Shown: positions 17,286 through 26,376 of the stretch, one piece after another
Position numbering within the stretch: position 1 is the stretch's first letter
How the letters are laid out: every line of letters begins with the position of its first letter
Assembly (NCBI RefSeq): GCF_034008315.1
Contig: NZ_CP125377.1
Location: 62,001 to 126,000 of the forward strand
Direction: 5' to 3'
From: Pseudomonas sp. P8_241
GTDB taxonomy: Bacteria; Pseudomonadota; Gammaproteobacteria; Pseudomonadales; Pseudomonadaceae
DNA length: 64,000 nt
Program-made: the position numbers and the translations under genes
The notes under the pieces: model-generated
Database searches by the model: none
What the model saw: only the letters and a program-made list of their open reading frames with translations
What the model was told of the DNA's origin: nothing

Positions 17286-18743
17286 TCAAACGCCGACGAC
17301 CAGTTGGGGTGCCAGCAGCGCCTCGCCGGTCCGACCATAGATATCCTCCAGGCGCTCGATGTCGTCCTCACCCAGGTAGCTGCCGGACTGCACCTCGATG
17401 ATCTCCAGGGGGATTTTTCCAGGGTTGGCCAGGCGGTGCACCGAGGCGATCGGGATGTAGGTGGACTGGTTTTCGGCCAGCAGGAACACCTTATCGTCAC
17501 ACGTCACCTGGGCGATGCCGGACACAACGATCCAGTGCTCTGCGCGGTGGTGGTGCATCTGCAGCGACAGCTGCGCGCCGGGCTTCACGGTGATGCGCTT
17601 GACCTGATGGCGAATACCGTTGTCCACCGAGTCGTAGCAGCCCCAAGGTCGATTGACCGCACAATGGCTCTGGGTTTCCGAGCGGCCCTTCAGATCCAGG
17701 CGGTTGACCAGTGCTTTGACGTCCTGAACCGAATTCTTGTGGGCGATCATCACCGCATCCTTGGTTTCTACTACCACCAGATCGTCCACACCGACCAAGG
17801 CCACCAGCTTGCTGCTGCTGTGTACGAAGCTGTTGCGGCTGTCGTGGGTCAGCACATCGCCCTTGAGCACGTTGCCGGCCTGGTCCTTCTCATGCACGTC
17901 CCACAGAGAGGACCAGTTGCCCACGTCACTCCAGCCAGCGGCGAGCGGCACCACGCAGGCCCGGGAGGTCTTCTCCATCACCGCGTAGTCGATGGAGTTG
18001 TCCGGGCAACACTCGAAGGTGTTGGTATCGATGGTCATGACATTGCCGCAGCGGTGGCTACGCTCCAGGGCCAGCGCACAAGCGTCGTAGATGCCCGGCG
18101 CATGCTTGAGCAACTCGTCCAGATAACGGCTGGCACGGAACAGGAACATGCCGCTGTTCCAGTAATAGCCGCCCGTGCGGACGAGCTCGCGGGCCAGTTC
18201 TGCATTGGGCTTCTCGACGAATTGGCTGACCCGGTAGACGCCGGGATGCATGCCGTCGCCGTCACCTGCGCGGGTCGCCTTGATGTAGCCGAAGCCGGTC
18301 TCGGGACGTTTGACCGGGATGCCGAACAACACCATCTCCCCTTCCTCGGCCACCGCGCGCGCCACTTCCAGTGCCTCGCGCAGCGCCAGTTGGTCCTCGA
18401 TCACATGGTCAGCCGGCAGCACCAGCATCAGTTCGTCGCGGCCGTCGGCCAGCAGTTGCAAGGCGGCCATAGCCACGGCCGGCGCGGTATTGCGACCGAA
18501 GGGTTCGAGCAGTGTCGAGTGCCCCTCGACGCCGATCCGCTCCAGTTGCTCGTTGACGATAAAGCGGTGCTCATGGTTGCACACGATCAGCGGGCTCTGC
18601 ATGCCTTCGAAGTCCAGGCGCTGCAGGGTCTGCTGGAATAGCGAAAGCTCGCTGGTCAGGGCGAGGAACTGCTTTGGATACTGCTTGCGCGAAAGGGGCC
18701 ACAAGCGCGAACCACTACCACCAGAAAGAATTACCGGAATCAT
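17286..18743 (-). CDS. algA: Mannose-6-phosphate isomerase / GDP-mannose pyrophosphorylase
   Basis: AlgA is the bifunctional cytoplasmic enzyme making mannose-6-phosphate and GDP-mannose for alginate. The 485-residue protein starts with the nucleotidyltransferase signature MIPVILSGGSGSRLWPLSRK, has the mannose-1-phosphate site FVEKP, and ends with the cupin-type isomerase domain (QMHHHRAEHWIVV metal site). I chose the ATG at 18743 with GAGG eight bases upstream; the frame continues upstream without conservation. It is the last gene of the alginate operon, as usual, but its upstream neighbour is algL here, 94 bases away. Confidence 0.96.
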   Translation of the reverse strand: MIPVILSGGSGSRLWPLSRKQYPKQFLALTSELSLFQQTLQRLDFEGMQSPLIVCNHEHRFIVNEQLERIGVEGHSTLLEPFGRNTAPAVAMAALQLLADGRDELMLVLPADHVIEDQLALREALEVARAVAEEGEMVLFGIPVKRPETGFGYIKATRAGDGDGMHPGVYRVSQFVEKPNAELARELVRTGGYYWNSGMFLFRASRYLDELLKHAPGIYDACALALERSHRCGNVMTIDTNTFECCPDNSIDYAVMEKTSRACVVPLAAGWSDVGNWSSLWDVHEKDQAGNVLKGDVLTHDSRNSFVHSSSKLVALVGVDDLVVVETKDAVMIAHKNSVQDVKALVNRLDLKGRSETQSHCAVNRPWGCYDSVDNGIRHQVKRITVKPGAQLSLQMHHHRAEHWIVVSGIAQVTCDDKVFLLAENQSTYIPIASVHRLANPGKIPLEIIEVQSGSYLGEDDIERLEDIYGRTGEALLAPQLVVGV

Positions 18744-18837
18744 GGGAGAAGCCTCATTAAAGTTCCATTTCAAAAAAATACTTGTCCCCGCCGAGGCCCT
18801 GCCTCGGACTACCGGGAGAGTGAATGCATCGATGCGA

Positions 18838-19944
18838 TCAAGGATTGAACAACTGGGTGACATCCCCTCCTAACCGATAGGTCTCCAGGGGCTCCAGGGA
18901 GCGTCGCCAGGCGTCGGTCTCGGCCGAGCAGCGATAAAGTGCACAGTAGGGTTCCAGCCAGGCGAACTTGCCGTCCTCCTGCAAGTCCTCCAGCTCCTGC
19001 GGGTAGCCGGACCGGGCCTCGAAAAGGCGCGGGTTGTGCACGCCCTTTTCGACCCGCTGGGCGAGCCGCTGCAGGGCACCACCGTTGTCGCCACGCAGAT
19101 CCAGCCCGTTGGCCTCGGCGAATGCCGCGATCATCACCAGCGGCCCCAGGCTGTAGTTGTGGTAGGCAAGCGCCCGGGTGTGCCGGGACAGCTCCAGCGG
19201 CAGGTAGCCCTCGGCGTCGACCTGCTCCATGCCATGACGGTACTGCTCGACCGCCCAGTCGAACAGGTCCTGGCGGTCGAGCACCACGGCGCTTGCCATC
19301 ACCGCCCAGGCAGCCCAGTACTGGTGGTTGTTGCGCCGCTCGCGCGGTTGCTCGTTCCAGTCGTGCACCACCTGGTCGGCGAGCCGGGCGAACCACTGCT
19401 CGATGGCGCGAGTTTCGGCCTCATGCCCACGCAAGGGTTCGGAGCCGGAGAACTGCAGCCGCAAATAGGCGGAAGACAGGCTGCCCAGCGCCCATTTGCG
19501 CACCGACTTGCCGGTGTGGTTGTAGGTTCGGCTGAGCAGCGCGTCGGCTTCGGCCCATGTGTTCAACCAGGTCAAGGCGCAGTCGGCGTATTCCTGACGA
19601 CCATCCTCGAGATACTTGCCGACCAGTTTGCTCACGCCGCTTTCCAGCGTACGCACATCACCGGTCAGCCGCTTGTAGCGCGCTGCGGCCTGCGGGTTGA
19701 GCTTGTCCCTGGCCGAGTCCGAACCTTCGTATTTGCTCGGGAACAGCAGGTCGCCCGAATAGGGCGCGGGTGCCTCGGGACAATCCGCCACCTTGTCCTT
19801 GGGGGACGGAGCGGCCAGGTAGAAGCCGCTGGGCGGCACCAGGCTGGCGCCGGCGTTGCGTTCCAGGGGCTTGCTGCAGCCGCCGGCCAGCAACAGGGCC
19901 AGGCCGGTGAGCGCCATCCGCGAACAAATCTGCCAGGGTTTCAT
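18838..19944 (-). CDS. algL: Alginate lyase AlgL, in an unusual operon position
   Basis: AlgL is the periplasmic lyase that clears polymer leaking into the periplasm. All landmarks are present: SKYEGSDSAR (catalytic Lys), NNHQYWAAW (catalytic His, about residue 206) and RALAYHNY (Arg and Tyr, about residue 260). The N-terminus MKPWQICSRMALTGLALLLA ends in AGGC, so it may be a lipoprotein with Cys23 as the lipid site; P. aeruginosa AlgL has an ordinary signal peptide. I prefer the ATG at 19944 (GAGG eight bases upstream) over 19950. It starts nine bases after algF. In known operons algL lies between algX and algI, so this position is a rearrangement. Confidence 0.93.
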   Translation of the reverse strand: MKPWQICSRMALTGLALLLAGGCSKPLERNAGASLVPPSGFYLAAPSPKDKVADCPEAPAPYSGDLLFPSKYEGSDSARDKLNPQAAARYKRLTGDVRTLESGVSKLVGKYLEDGRQEYADCALTWLNTWAEADALLSRTYNHTGKSVRKWALGSLSSAYLRLQFSGSEPLRGHEAETRAIEQWFARLADQVVHDWNEQPRERRNNHQYWAAWAVMASAVVLDRQDLFDWAVEQYRHGMEQVDAEGYLPLELSRHTRALAYHNYSLGPLVMIAAFAEANGLDLRGDNGGALQRLAQRVEKGVHNPRLFEARSGYPQELEDLQEDGKFAWLEPYCALYRCSAETDAWRRSLEPLETYRLGGDVTQLFNP

Positions 19945-19953
19945 AGCCATTCC

Positions 19954-20601
19954 TCAGTTGGTCGCAACCGGACGCTTGACCCAGGCCGGAGACAGCTTGT
20001 CGGCGGAACCGGTGACGAACAGGCTGACCACTTCGCCACGCTCCAGCACCAGCGGGTCGAGGTCACGAATCTTGCGGTCGCCAGCGAACAGCGTCAGGCG
20101 CACCTTGACCGGGTTGATCTCGCGCTCGCCACGGGCATTAGCCGAGACCGGGTGGATGACCTCGGTACGGCCGTCGGCGGTTTTAATCGACAGGGCGGTG
20201 TCGGATAGATTCTGCAGGCGCAGCAGGGACTTCTGGCGATTCTTGAACGGCGGCTCATCCACCAGCTCCAGCGCCCCATCCGGCATCTGCACCAGTGTGT
20301 AGTAGCGCTCGGCGTCGAGCTTCACCGCCAGGCTCTTGCCATCTGCACCGACGGTGTAACTACCGGCCGGCAGGAAGGCGAAATCGCTGCTGCTTTTGGC
20401 GCCCAGGTCATTGATGCGGACAGGGCCGAGGTTGGCGTCAAAACTGCTGTTTGCAGCGTTGAAGCCGCGCACGAAGGCCGAGCCGTACGGTGCCGCCGGA
20501 CCGTAGAGCGCCGCTTCGTCAGCCATCACCCACGGGGCGGACAGGCCAAGCAGCAGGCTGCCCAAGCGCAGGGTGTAGGACATCGAGGAAAAAAGGGACA
20601 T
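19954..20601 (-). CDS. algF: Alginate O-acetylation protein AlgF
   Basis: AlgF is a periplasmic adaptor needed for alginate acetylation, working with AlgI and AlgJ. The 215-residue product has a signal peptide (cleavage near APWVMA-DEAALYG), followed by the AlgF-typical segments LYGPAAPYGSAFVRGFNA and LVLERGEVVSLFVTG. AGGAG lies eight bases before the ATG. It follows algJ by ten bases. Confidence 0.93.
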   Translation of the reverse strand: MSLFSSMSYTLRLGSLLLGLSAPWVMADEAALYGPAAPYGSAFVRGFNAANSSFDANLGPVRINDLGAKSSSDFAFLPAGSYTVGADGKSLAVKLDAERYYTLVQMPDGALELVDEPPFKNRQKSLLRLQNLSDTALSIKTADGRTEVIHPVSANARGEREINPVKVRLTLFAGDRKIRDLDPLVLERGEVVSLFVTGSADKLSPAWVKRPVATN

Positions 20602-20611
20602 ACAGGTGCTC

Positions 20612-21787
20612 CTAGAATTGCAGGATGGGCTCAGTGGAGGTGGAGGTGGCGGTGCGCAGCGCGCGGCTGACCGGTTCCTCGCCGTTGTGCAGCCGGGCGA
20701 GCCAGGCCGCGTCGAATCCGGACAGGTCGCTTGGTAGCATCAGATAGCGCTCGGGGAACTCCCAGATCACCAGGCGCAGCCCGGCGAGCTCTTTATCCCC
20801 CTGCTGCAGCAGGTTCAGCATGGGCACCAGTGGGCCCTTGCCCTCCTCGGCGTAATTGACCAGGTCGCTGCCCAGGGCCTGTTTCAGAGCACCGGCGAAG
20901 TTCCAGTCCGGGTTGGCGCTGTAGCTGGTCCCGACCAGCGCGATCGATGGCAGGGCGTCGACGAACAGCTCATCCTCGGCGCTCGCCTCCTGTCCCTCGG
21001 CGGCCCGGGTCAGGCGCGGGCGCAGGCGCTCGGCCGGTGGTTGCAGGTCGGCGAAGTACGGTTCAAGGGGCAGGAAGCTCAGCAGGTCGCCTTTGTGCTC
21101 CCTGCTGGCGACAGCCTCGGTGACGAAGGTCTGGTCGCCATGCTGCCAAATACCCTGCCGCGCCAGATGCTCGGCCAGACTCCTGGCCGCGACCTCTGCG
21201 CCGAAGGGGGTCCAGTGGCTGTCGGTACGCAGAAACACCGGCCCCTGCGCCTTCGCCTGCTGCAGGGCAGGCAACAGATTCGGCCCGTCCAACCCGGCTT
21301 GGCGCATCATGTCCAGGACCTTCGGGTACAGGCGCTGCTGAGCCAGCGCGGGTAGCTCGTCATCCAGATGCTCCGGATAGAGTCGAGCCTTGGCTGGCAG
21401 GAGCGCCAGCACCAGCGTCACTCCTCGACGCTCGAGTTCCGCCCGTACGGCATTCACCAACCGCCAGTTGTCCTGCAACTGATCAGGTTTGCTCGCCGGC
21501 TTGAACTCCTCGTCCGAGAACAGCCAGCCGTCCTGGCCGATGATCACGCCCTGGCGGCCTTCGCCGAAAAGCCTGTAGCCCGCCAGCGCCCAGAGATTGG
21601 TGCCCAGTTGCTTGACCGGGAACTCGGCGTCGTAGTGCTTCTCGAAGGCCAGCGCCAGTTTGCCGTCCAGCACGCTGGTTTCACTGGCTGTGGAGAAGCC
21701 GAATACCGCGCGTAGGGACCATAGGCAGAGCACCAGCAACAGGCTGCAGAAGATCAGGCTGTAGAGCAGGTTCAGGGTTCTGTTCAT
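20612..21787 (-). CDS. algJ: Alginate O-acetyltransferase AlgJ
   Basis: AlgJ is a membrane-anchored periplasmic SGNH-like acetyltransferase that takes acetyl groups delivered by AlgI. The 391-residue protein has one N-terminal membrane segment (about 7-30) and the catalytic pieces RTDSHWTPFG (Asp and His, near 190) and LVGTSYS (Ser, near 286). The start has GAGGGG eight bases upstream. It lies 12 bases after algI. Confidence 0.95.
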   Translation of the reverse strand: MNRTLNLLYSLIFCSLLLVLCLWSLRAVFGFSTASETSVLDGKLALAFEKHYDAEFPVKQLGTNLWALAGYRLFGEGRQGVIIGQDGWLFSDEEFKPASKPDQLQDNWRLVNAVRAELERRGVTLVLALLPAKARLYPEHLDDELPALAQQRLYPKVLDMMRQAGLDGPNLLPALQQAKAQGPVFLRTDSHWTPFGAEVAARSLAEHLARQGIWQHGDQTFVTEAVASREHKGDLLSFLPLEPYFADLQPPAERLRPRLTRAAEGQEASAEDELFVDALPSIALVGTSYSANPDWNFAGALKQALGSDLVNYAEEGKGPLVPMLNLLQQGDKELAGLRLVIWEFPERYLMLPSDLSGFDAAWLARLHNGEEPVSRALRTATSTSTEPILQF

Positions 21788-21799
21788 AGTCGATTCCCC

Positions 21800-23284
21800 T
21801 CAGAACTGGAAGTAAAGGAAGGGCGAGAAGCTTTGCGCCGAGAGCTTCAGCACCGAGACGGTGAACAGCAGGAGCACGGCAGCGTGGAAGGCCACGGCGC
21901 CTATCCGCAGGCGCGCCACGGCGGCTCGGCCGTTGGCGTTGATCATGATGCCGTCGTCTTCACGGGCGCTGGCCTTGGGTCCTGCGGCCAGCGGCTGGCT
22001 GTAGAACTGACGGATGCCGAAGATGGCCAGCACGACATAGGCCAGCACCAGGGTGGCGATCTGCAGGCTGGTGAGCTGAGCGCGGTAGAGCTCCGAGAGC
22101 CGGAAGTCGGCGAAGCTGAACATGGCAGCGTACATGCGCCAGGCGACGTCGAGGTTCTCGGCGCGAAAAATCACCCAGCCGATCACCACCAGCATGAAGG
22201 TGAAGACCCACCTCAGCGGGTTGAGCACGCGTGGCGCGGCGTTCACGCCCAAGGAACGCTCAATGGCCAACCAGGCGCCGTGCCAGGCGCCCCAGAGAAT
22301 GTAAGTGAAGTTGGCGCCATGCCACAGACCACCCAACAGCATGGTCAGGAACAGGTTACGGTAGGTCTGGAAGGAGGTTCCGCGGTTGCCGCCCAGGCTG
22401 ATGTACAGGTAGTCGCGCAGCCAGGTGGAGAGGCTGATGTGCCAGCGTCGCCAGAACTCGGTAATGGACTGGCTGATGTACGGCTGCTTGAAGTTTTCCA
22501 TGAAGCGGAAGCCCATCATCAGGCCCAGGCCGATGGCCATGTCGCTGTAGCCGGAAAAGTCGAAATACAGTTGCGCGGTATAGGCCAGCGCACCAAGCCA
22601 GGCGTCGCCCGTGGTGGGGTCGGAAAGTGCGAAGCAATGGTCGGCGATGGGCGCGATGCTGTCTGCGATGAAGACCTTCTTGATGAAGCCTTGCATGAAG
22701 CGCGTACAGCCCTCGGCGAACTTGTCCACAGTGTGGGTACGGTGGTTGAACTGGTCCACCAGGTCGCGGAAACGCAGTACCGGGCCGGCAATCAGATGCG
22801 GGAAGATCGCCACAAAAGCGGCGAAGTCCACCAGGTTATGGGTGGCTGGGGTGTCGCCGCGGTAGACGTCGATGATGTAGCTGATGGACTCGAAGATGTA
22901 GAAAGAGATCCCGATCGGCAGCAGGATGTGCGTGAGCACGAAGGGCTCCATGCCGAACGAGGTGATGATGGCGTTGAGGCTGTCGACGCCGAAATTGGCG
23001 TACTTGAAATAGCCGAGTACGCCGAGGTCGACCACCACACCGAGGAGCAACCATTTCTGCGCAGTTTTCGTGCGCACTCCAGCCGCGCCGATGCGCAGTC
23101 CAATCCAGTAGTTGAACACTGTCACGACAGCGAACAGCACCAGAAAGTCGATGCGCCACCAGGCATAGAAGATGTAGCTAGCGACCAGCAACAGCAGGTT
23201 TCGATAGCGCGTTCCGACCAGGTAGTACAAGCCGAGGAAAATCGGCAGGAACAGGAACAGGAACACGTTGGAAGAAAAAACCAC
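21800..23284 (-). CDS. algI: Alginate O-acetyltransferase AlgI (MBOAT)
   Basis: AlgI is the membrane-bound O-acyltransferase that carries acetyl groups across the inner membrane for AlgJ and AlgX. The 494-residue protein has many membrane helices and the MBOAT core, including RRWHISLSTWLRDYLYISLG and the catalytic His in GGLWHGANFTY. I chose the GTG at 23284 (VVFSSNVFLFLFLP) because AAGGAGA lies eight bases upstream and known AlgI proteins begin with VFSSN; an ATG-started longer frame to 23344 is not conserved. It directly follows algX here, with no algL between. Confidence 0.95.
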   Translation of the reverse strand: MVFSSNVFLFLFLPIFLGLYYLVGTRYRNLLLLVASYIFYAWWRIDFLVLFAVVTVFNYWIGLRIGAAGVRTKTAQKWLLLGVVVDLGVLGYFKYANFGVDSLNAIITSFGMEPFVLTHILLPIGISFYIFESISYIIDVYRGDTPATHNLVDFAAFVAIFPHLIAGPVLRFRDLVDQFNHRTHTVDKFAEGCTRFMQGFIKKVFIADSIAPIADHCFALSDPTTGDAWLGALAYTAQLYFDFSGYSDMAIGLGLMMGFRFMENFKQPYISQSITEFWRRWHISLSTWLRDYLYISLGGNRGTSFQTYRNLFLTMLLGGLWHGANFTYILWGAWHGAWLAIERSLGVNAAPRVLNPLRWVFTFMLVVIGWVIFRAENLDVAWRMYAAMFSFADFRLSELYRAQLTSLQIATLVLAYVVLAIFGIRQFYSQPLAAGPKASAREDDGIMINANGRAAVARLRIGAVAFHAAVLLLFTVSVLKLSAQSFSPFLYFQF

Positions 23285-23356
23285 GCTCTCAATCTCCTTT
23301 TGAATGATCATCGTTGCCCTAAGGAGCCCATGCGCCAGGCGCATGGCTCCATCCGG

Positions 23357-24784
23357 TCAATCGGCCTTGGCTTGCATCACGCTGGCGGGTTTGTCCGCCC
23401 TGCGGCAGATCTTCGCCTCGACCTGCAGTCCCGGGGGCATGTCTGCTGGCATATCGATCTCCAGGGACAGCAGCGTCTGCCCAGCCCACTCGGCGTCCTC
23501 ACGCAAGCGGAAAACAAAGCGGCCGTTCGACTCGACTTCCCGCGACCGACTGATCAACAGGTTTTCCCTCGAGCCGCTCATGTACCAGACGGTACTGCGC
23601 AAATCGCTGATCGCGGGCTTGCTGAACTGAATCTCGACGACGGCGTCCTCGCTGTGGATCGGTTTGACCCCAGTGTTGACCAGCACCTCGTTCTTGCCTG
23701 GCCGCAGGGTCAGCTTCTGGTCTATGTCCGCCGTTACGTCCCGGCAACCGTTATTTAGCAGGGGCATGGCCTGGCGATAGAAAGTCGCCATGGCCAGGTC
23801 GTAATAGCTGTTGACCTCCCAGATCAGTACCTTCGGCGGTTTGTCCTGGAAGTCCTGGGTGCCGAGGTACTGCAGCATGGCACTGTGGAAGCCACCGCCT
23901 GTCACCGAGCGGTTATCCACGTCGACGTTGGCGTACTGTTTGAGAAAGCCGTCGAAGTTGTACTGTGCGGAACTGAAACTGGTGCCGACCAGCACCACAT
24001 CGGGCCGTTCGGTATCGCCAAACAGCTCATTGCTCTCTTCTTTAGGCTCCGTCACTGCGCGCGTGAAATACTCATTGGCGTAACCATTGCCACAGATCTT
24101 GCCGAATGCCTGGTTGAGTGAGCCGGCCTTGTACAGGTTGCCTTCCGTGCGCGTGGCAAATTCCTTGCGCGCAATCCCCTTGAAGACCCCCGACTTACCA
24201 ATCTCGGCGGCCAGCAACTGCGCGGTCAGCTCAGCGCCTTGCGGCGTCCAGTGGTTATCGCGCTTGAAGAAGAATTTGCTGCGCACTTCGGCCGGCAGGT
24301 CCAGCAGTGCGGAGAGGTCCGGCACGCGTATACCCAGGCTGCGCAGGCGCTCGATGGTAGCCAGGTAATTACTGCGCGACAGTTCGGCATTGAAGCTGCT
24401 GCGCTCCTGCGGGTTGAGCATCTCAGTGACGAGCAGGCCACGCGGCGGCAGGTAGACCATCACCAGTTCCACGCCCTTGGCTTTCAGCGCATCACGCAGA
24501 TCCTGGAGCAGTTTGAAACCCTCGGGCGTGGTGCCGATGTTGGTCATGAAGTCGATCTTGCTGCGGAAAAGCCAATCCTCGTGCCCCTGCACCAGTTGGC
24601 TGAAATCGCCCAGATCACCGGTGTAGCTGCTGTCCTGCAGCGCCTGCGGGCAGATCTGGCAGCAGCGCTCGATCTCGTATTCGGGCGCATCGGCAGCCAG
24701 GCTCAGGGAACTGGTGAAAAGCGTCGCAATAGAGGCGCACGCCAGCCACCCTTGGACAAAGCGGCCCATTGAACTCCGTTTCAT
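23357..24784 (-). CDS. algX: Alginate acetyltransferase/scaffold AlgX
   Basis: AlgX is a two-domain periplasmic protein that acetylates alginate and belongs to the export complex. The 475-residue product has a signal peptide ending about LSLAADA, an SGNH domain with FKRDNHWTPQG (Asp/His, near 176) and VLVGTSFSS (Ser, near 270), and a C-terminal carbohydrate-binding module. Its ATG overlaps the algG stop (ATGA), showing translational coupling; an internal ATG at 24769 has a better ribosome binding site. Confidence 0.95.
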   Translation of the reverse strand: MKRSSMGRFVQGWLACASIATLFTSSLSLAADAPEYEIERCCQICPQALQDSSYTGDLGDFSQLVQGHEDWLFRSKIDFMTNIGTTPEGFKLLQDLRDALKAKGVELVMVYLPPRGLLVTEMLNPQERSSFNAELSRSNYLATIERLRSLGIRVPDLSALLDLPAEVRSKFFFKRDNHWTPQGAELTAQLLAAEIGKSGVFKGIARKEFATRTEGNLYKAGSLNQAFGKICGNGYANEYFTRAVTEPKEESNELFGDTERPDVVLVGTSFSSAQYNFDGFLKQYANVDVDNRSVTGGGFHSAMLQYLGTQDFQDKPPKVLIWEVNSYYDLAMATFYRQAMPLLNNGCRDVTADIDQKLTLRPGKNEVLVNTGVKPIHSEDAVVEIQFSKPAISDLRSTVWYMSGSRENLLISRSREVESNGRFVFRLREDAEWAGQTLLSLEIDMPADMPPGLQVEAKICRRADKPASVMQAKAD

Positions 24785-26340
24785 TGTTTGTCACTCACTT
24801 GAAGTTGCGCCAACTTATCGAGCGGCAGGACCAGCACGGCCTGCTTCTGTCGCACCATCAGGTCGATGATTCGGCTCTGCTCCTTGGCAAGTGCACCGAA
24901 TATGCCGATGCCGCTGGGCTGGGTCGGCATCAGCATTTCCACACCGTAGAGCTTCACGCTTTGCGGCGACACGACGGAGATGGCGCCCGATTCGTTACCG
25001 ATCAGGCGACCGCCAACCACGGTCAGGGAGAGGTTCATGTCGAAGGGGTCGAGTATCAGGTCGCGGGGCGTGCCGACGAGGTCCTTGACGTGCCCGTAGA
25101 TGCCGAGCAGGCCGTTGGCCACCGCGAGGTTTTCATAGAGCCCGATATTGGCGCTGTTGCGCACACGAATACCGTGGCGCGCGTTGTTGAACGCCCGGTT
25201 GCCCCACAACAGGTTGTCGCCGCTCTCGTAGATGGTGATGCCATCGGAGCCGTTGCGATAAACCTCGTTGTTGGCCAGCACGTTATTGACGCTTGAGCGG
25301 TCGACCACGATCCCGGAGAGGGTGTTCTCGTAGGAGCGGTTGTTGAAGATCCAGCTGTCATTCACCTCGCGGGAGACGATGATGCCGTGCTTCTCGCGGG
25401 TGCCATAGGCGGTGTTCTCGGCGATGATCAAGCGCCGCGAGCGGTCGTGCGGATCGATACCGTAGACGAGGTTGTTGCGGTAGGTATTGCCCTTGAGTAC
25501 CACGTCATAGGCTTCGTAGCAGTAGAAGCCGTACCACATGTCGTCGAACATCGAGTCAATCAGCCAGCCGCTGGGATGGTCGCGCTGCATGGTCGGATGC
25601 ATCGCCGGGCTGTACTGGGAGATGGATACGCCATAGGACTTGCTCGCGGTGTAGCCAAGACTCGATACCACCGAGTTGACGATATAGGTCTCGGTACCGC
25701 CCCAAGCGTTGAGGAAGGGGCGGAACTTGCCCTTCTTCTTGAACCAGTCCTGCTGGTTTTCCGTCTCGCTCCAGGCAGTAAGGCGGGTGTACATGATGAA
25801 CAGCTTGCCGTCGTTGATCAGGAACGCGCCGCGCTCGCTGGATAGGCGCAAGTCGCGGGTTTCGGCGCCGACGTGCAGGGTCGCGCCTTGACTGACGACG
25901 ATCGGCAGGCGAGCGATGTAGATACCCGGCTCGGTCTCCTCGAAATACTTCTTCGGCAGGCTGCGGGCGAGATCTTTCAACGTGACATAGCCACCCTCGA
26001 TGAAAATCGCCTGGGGCATTTCACCCTGGCGCTTCACCCACTCACGCAGACGCTCGTCGCCACCGGTGAACTCCACCAATTGGTTCGGGCCGATCATGCG
26101 CTTGAGCACCACGTTGCCAGTGGGTTTGCGTACGATCCGGGCATTGGCCGCCTCGGCAGTATAGGGCGACAGATCGGGCAGCTTCGGCGGCTCGATCAGC
26201 AGCGACTCTGCGGGGATGCTCGACACCTTGTAAGCGGCTGCGGCGCCTTCCCCGGCCGGTGCCACGGCCGCCCACGCGAGGCTACCCGCGAGGACCACGC
26301 CGGCGACCCAGCGGTGCCTGTTTCTTGTGTGTAAATACAT
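24781..26340 (-). CDS. algG: Mannuronan C5-epimerase AlgG
   Basis: AlgG converts D-mannuronate to L-guluronate in polymannuronate in the periplasm. The 519-residue protein has a signal sequence and a long right-handed beta-helix with CASH-type repeats; the catalytic DPHD motif is intact (YGIDPHDRSRRLI, near residue 295). I chose the ATG at 26340 with GGAG nine bases upstream; frames back to 26376 add a non-conserved extension. It starts 36 bases after algE and overlaps algX by four bases. Confidence 0.95.
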   Translation of the reverse strand: MYLHTRNRHRWVAGVVLAGSLAWAAVAPAGEGAAAAYKVSSIPAESLLIEPPKLPDLSPYTAEAANARIVRKPTGNVVLKRMIGPNQLVEFTGGDERLREWVKRQGEMPQAIFIEGGYVTLKDLARSLPKKYFEETEPGIYIARLPIVVSQGATLHVGAETRDLRLSSERGAFLINDGKLFIMYTRLTAWSETENQQDWFKKKGKFRPFLNAWGGTETYIVNSVVSSLGYTASKSYGVSISQYSPAMHPTMQRDHPSGWLIDSMFDDMWYGFYCYEAYDVVLKGNTYRNNLVYGIDPHDRSRRLIIAENTAYGTREKHGIIVSREVNDSWIFNNRSYENTLSGIVVDRSSVNNVLANNEVYRNGSDGITIYESGDNLLWGNRAFNNARHGIRVRNSANIGLYENLAVANGLLGIYGHVKDLVGTPRDLILDPFDMNLSLTVVGGRLIGNESGAISVVSPQSVKLYGVEMLMPTQPSGIGIFGALAKEQSRIIDLMVRQKQAVLVLPLDKLAQLQVSDKQ

Positions 26341-26376
26341 AGCGTCCAACTCCATGGTCAGCTCGGCAGGCGGCAT

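Noticed and set aside
21833..23758. Long plus-strand frame opposite algI and algX
   Set aside because: His/Gln/Glu-rich composition typical of antisense frames in GC-rich DNA; the minus strand holds motif-complete algI and algX.
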